NCBI GenBank assembly: GCA_027493945.1
Contig: JAOSJU010000002.1
Coordinates: 124,001 to 188,000 of the forward strand
DNA from: Burkholderiaceae bacterium
GTDB lineage: Bacteria > Pseudomonadota > Gammaproteobacteria > Burkholderiales > Burkholderiaceae_E
Reading direction: 5' to 3'
DNA length: 64,000 bases
The notes beneath the pieces were generated by a model. That model was not told the origin of the DNA, did not search any database, and saw only the letters and a list, made by a program, of their open reading frames with translations. Position numbers and translations under genes: made by a program. Every line of letters starts with the position of its first letter. Within the stretch, counting starts at the first letter, position 1. Shown here in pieces: positions 61,126 to 64,000 of this stretch.

Positions 61126-62822
61126 ATGGTCATCAGGCGCAGCACCCCGTCCGACCTCGAGCCCTACAAACGCTACCCGGTCGCCGACGCCTTCGATGCG
61201 ATCGTGATCGGGTCGGGCATCGGCGGCCTCGCGACGGCCGCGCTGCTCGCGAAATACGGCGGCAGGAAGGTGCTCGTGCTCGAGCGGCACTACACGCCGG
61301 GCGGCTTCACCCACGTGTTCCGGCGCCCCGGCTACGAGTGGGACGTCGGCGTCCACTACATCGGCAACGTGCGACCGGGATCGATGCTGCGCGCGGTGTT
61401 CGACGTGGTCGGCGACGGCGGCATCGAATGGGCCGACATGGGCGAGGTCTACGATCGCATCGTCATCGGCGGCGACAGTTACGACTTCCCGAAGGGCCGC
61501 GAACGCTTCCGCGCGGCGATGAAGGCGTACTTCCCCGGCGAGGAAGCGGCGATCGACGCCTACCTCGCGGCGTTGCGGGAGGCGCTCTCGGGGCTGAGCG
61601 GATTCATGGCCGGGAAGGCGCTGCCGGGACCGATCGGGGCGTTGGCGGGCCCGCTGCTCGGGCGCAGGACGCAGGCGTGGGCCAGGCGCACCACGCGCGA
61701 GGTGCTCGAGGGCTTCACGCGCAACCAGCGCCTGATCGCGGTGCTCGCCGGGCAGTTCGGCGACTATGGCCTGCCCCCGCCGAGTCGAGTTTCCTGGTGC
61801 ACGCGATGGTCGCGAGCCACTACCTCGACGGGGCCCGGTACCCGGTCGGCGGCTCGGGCGTGTTCGTCGACGCGATCGTGCCGGTGATCCAGGCAGGCGG
61901 GGGGCGCCTGCTGATCAATGCGGAGGTCGCCGGGATCGCGGTCGAAGGCGACTCCGTCGTCGGCGTGAGGATGGCGCTGGACGGGGCGACGATCCGCGCG
62001 CCGGTGGTCGTCAGCGACGCCGGTGTCGTCAACACCTTCGGCCGCCTGCTGCCGCAGGATCTCGCCCGCCGTCACGGGTTGTCGCAGGCGCTGAACACCG
62101 TGCGACCTTCGATCGCGCACCTGTGCCTGTACGTCGGCTTTCGCGAGAACGCGCAGGCGCTGCGCCTTCCGAAGCACAACATCTGGGTCTATTCGCACGA
62201 GGACCACGAACGCAGCTTCGCTGCGATGAACGACGACCCCGATGCCGCGCTTCCGATGGCCTTCATCTCCTTCCCCTCCGCGAAGGACCCCGATTTCGAG
62301 CGGCGCCACCCGGGCCGCGCAACGGTCGACGTCGTCGCCTTCGCGCCGTATGCCTGGTTCGAGCGCTGGCAGGACACGCACTGGAAAGATCGCGGCGAGG
62401 AGTACGAGGCGTTCAAGGAGAGACTCGCGCAGCGGATGCTGGAAACGCTCTTCGGGCAACTGCCCCAACTGCGCGGCAAGGTCGATTGGTACGAGCTCTC
62501 GACGCCGCTGACGACGCGGCACTTCTGCAACTACGGGCAGGGAGAGATCTACGGCATCGAGCACTCGCCGCAGCGCTTCCGGCAGCGCTTCCTGAAGCCG
62601 GCGACACCGATACGAGGCCTCTACCTGACGGGCCAGGACATCGTCTCATGCGGTGTGGGCGGTGCACTGATGAGCGGGGTACTCACCGCGTCGGCCATCC
62701 TGCGCCGCAACCTGCTGTCGGCGATCCGTCAGTCGGCGCCGCAACGAAGCGAGGGCGAGCGCCGCGAGGGCGAGCGCGAGGCAGGAGCGACGGTCAGCGC
62801 AGAAGGTCGAGCGCGCGCCTGA
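61126..62822 (+). CDS. Phytoene-desaturase-like FAD oxidoreductase (one-base frameshift)
   Basis: This enzyme of about 565 residues is related to carotenoid desaturases and retinol saturases. The FAD motif [20 protein letters not shown] and second block [20 protein letters not shown] are in one frame. The rest ([60 protein letters not shown]) is in another. The break is in the C5 run at 61774-61778; a sixth C restores GLPPAESSF. No carotenoid genes are nearby, so the substrate is unknown. GGAG precedes the ATG. The final 29 bp overlap the opposite-strand MerR gene. Confidence 0.88.
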
Positions 62823-63210
62823 GTTCCTCGCGGATCGCGTCGAGGTCGACGTTGCCGGCCATCGGCGCTGCGGGCTGCGCTGCTTCGGCGCCGGTCGCTG
62901 CGGCCGGGGGCGCCGCGTCGCGCAACTTGCCGTTTTGCGGGTTCTCGCCAAGACGGTTGCGCGCGCCGCTGATCGTGAAGCCCTGCTCATAGAGCAGGTC
63001 GCGGATGCGCCGCACGAGCAGCACCTCGTGATGCTGGTAGTAGCGACGATTGCCGCGCCGTTTCATCGGCCGCAGCTGGGTGAACTCCTGCTCCCAGTAG
63101 CGCAGCACGTGCGGCTTGACGCCACACAGCTCGCTGACCTCGCCGATGGTGAAGTAGCGCTTGGCGGGGATCGGCGGCAGCGGCGCCTTGTGTTCGGACT
63201 TGTTCTGCAT
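62794..63210 (-). CDS. MerR-family transcriptional regulator
   Basis: This 138-residue protein has the MerR winged helix: RYFTIGEVSELCGVKPHVLR, YWEQEFTQLRPMKRRGNRRY and LVRRIRDLLYEQGFTISGAR. The C-terminal tail is Ala/Pro-rich with a short helix ([17 protein letters not shown]). In betaproteobacteria a MerR-type gene of this kind follows ihfA and pheT. The effector is unknown. It lies 44 bp after ihfA. Confidence 0.93.
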   Translation of the reverse strand: MQNKSEHKAPLPPIPAKRYFTIGEVSELCGVKPHVLRYWEQEFTQLRPMKRRGNRRYYQHHEVLLVRRIRDLLYEQGFTISGARNRLGENPQNGKLRDAAPPAAATGAEAAQPAAPMAGNVDLDAIREELRRALDLLR

Positions 63211-63254
63211 GCTCGACCGTGCTGGAGAAGGCCTGGACGCGCGCGGGGCAAGCG

Positions 63255-63659
63255 TCAGTGGCCCGCCTCCTCGATCTGCGACTTCAGCTTCTGGCTGGCG
63301 TGGAAGGTGACCACGCGTCGAGCCGAGATCGGGATCTCCTCGCCGGTCTTGGGGTTGCGCCCCGGCCGCTGCGGCTTGTCGCGCAGCTGGAAGTTGCCGA
63401 AGCCCGACAGCTTGACGCTTTCGCCGCGCTCGAGCGCATCGCGGATTTCGTCGAAAAAGGTTTCGACCATGTCCTTGGCTTCGCGCTTGTTCAGCCCGAC
63501 GCGCTCGAACAGCATCTCGGCAAGCTCGGCTTTCGTCAGCGTAAGAGCGTCCGCGTCCAACGCGGGCTCGGGAAGATCGACGGACCGGGTCGCGCCCGCC
63601 TGCGGCTCGCTCGCCGCCTCGCGCTGCGGGTCGGGTACCGCCCGGCCAAACTGGGTCAT
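63255..63659 (-). CDS. ihfA: Integration host factor subunit alpha
   Basis: IHF bends DNA. The 134-residue product has the HU/IHF fold: [80 protein letters not shown]. An N-terminal extension of about 40 residues ([20 protein letters not shown]) is longer than in E. coli but usual in betaproteobacteria. I start at 63659; an ATG six codons upstream (63677) is also possible. Confidence 0.95.
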   Translation of the reverse strand: MTQFGRAVPDPQREAASEPQAGATRSVDLPEPALDADALTLTKAELAEMLFERVGLNKREAKDMVETFFDEIRDALERGESVKLSGFGNFQLRDKPQRPGRNPKTGEEIPISARRVVTFHASQKLKSQIEEAGH

Positions 63660-63706
63660 CGTATCCGTTACTCGCATCGAATCCGCAGCCCGACTGTCGT
63701 TGGGAA

Positions 63707-64000
63707 TCAGGAGCCGGAGCGGAGCCTGGCGTGGATCGTGCGTGCCAGTCGGGCGACGATCGCATCGACCGCGGCCGCCGCCTCGGCGTCGCTCAAGGTG
63801 CGACGAGTATCTTGCATCCACAAACGGAAGGCAAGACTTTTTTCCTTATTTTCCAATCCCTTACCGCGATATTCGTCGAACAATTTGACGTGTTTCACGA
63901 TCTGCGCGGCGGGTTCGCCAGCTATCGCCTCGGCGATTTCGGCGAACACCGGGCAGCCGGGCGGTCGCTGTCGACGACGATCGACAGGTCGCGGACCACC
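63707..64000 (-). CDS. pheT: Phenylalanyl-tRNA synthetase beta subunit, C-terminal end (partial, frameshift)
   Basis: The window ends inside pheT. The ferredoxin-fold anticodon-binding domain is readable: [58 protein letters not shown]. The 5' part ([14 protein letters not shown]) is in another frame; the switch is at about 63950-63965, in a G/C run, and a missing C would explain it. PheT is essential, so an error is likely. It lies upstream of ihfA, the normal order pheS-pheT-ihfA. Confidence 0.9.
   Translation of the reverse strand, partial: GGPRPVDRRRQRPPGCPVFAEIAEAIAGEPAAQIVKHVKLFDEYRGKGLENKEKSLAFRLWMQDTRRTLSDAEAAAAVDAIVARLARTIHARLRSGS

Overview
The window is chromosomal DNA from a very GC-rich betaproteobacterium, most likely of the order Burkholderiales. 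The evidence is gene order: pheT-ihfA-merR at the right edge, a GntR regulator lying between sdhCDAB-sdhE-gltA and mdh-prpB-prpC-prpD-acnA, a phaC-phaB-phaR locus, and protein sequences of betaproteobacterial type. The genus cannot be named from the sequence. Genes are densely packed with many ATGA, GTGA or TGATG stop/start overlaps. I see no prophage, insertion sequence, CRISPR array or plasmid function.

Layout. 0-6 kb: an OmpR-type two-component pair (regulator cut by the window edge), a rubrerythrin / GlpC-like Fe-S protein / DUF3501 trio, a class V aminotransferase and a lipoate-ligase-like protein. 6-17 kb: a TrpB2-type enzyme, ispDF, mfd, serB, an MFS transporter and rimO. 16-20 kb: phaC-phaB-phaR for polyhydroxybutyrate. 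20-27 kb: pgeF-rluD, bamD, dinG, a YdcH-like protein, a secreted coiled-coil protein and zapE. 27-32.5 kb: lpdA, odhB and odhA of the 2-oxoglutarate dehydrogenase complex. 32.5-33.4 kb: a gene-free stretch filled by two large palindromic elements. 33.4-34.7 kb: a PA2778/PA2779-type peptidase pair. 35-39.7 kb: a three-subunit 2-oxoacid oxidoreductase (korCAB-like). 39.7-53.1 kb: citrate synthase, succinate dehydrogenase, a GntR regulator, malate dehydrogenase, the methylcitrate cycle and aconitase. 53-60 kb: c-di-GMP signalling proteins (MASE1-GGDEF-EAL; SBP-PAS-GGDEF-EAL; a degenerate EAL) and a TIGR04282 glycosyltransferase-like protein. 60-64 kb: a small membrane protein, tRNA-Pro(GGG), a phytoene-desaturase-like flavoprotein, a MerR regulator, ihfA and the end of pheT.

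How it works together. The block from 26.8 to 53.1 kb encodes much of the TCA cycle, the methylcitrate cycle and two alternative 2-oxoglutarate-oxidising systems: the lipoamide complex (OdhA-OdhB-LpdA) and a ferredoxin/NADP-type enzyme (KorCAB). The nearby pha genes would store surplus acetyl-CoA.

Two points dominate. (1) Fourteen protein genes, several of them normally essential (ispD, pheT) or central (gltA, mfd), are each interrupted by one single-base indel, nearly always explicable as a homopolymer-length change. This looks like sequencing or assembly error, and I annotate them as single genes. (2) The gap upstream of odhA holds two adjacent, oppositely oriented palindromic elements. They share a core of about 125 nt but have different, internally complementary arms, and the core stems show compensatory base changes. 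This is the best candidate here for an undescribed structured or mobile element.
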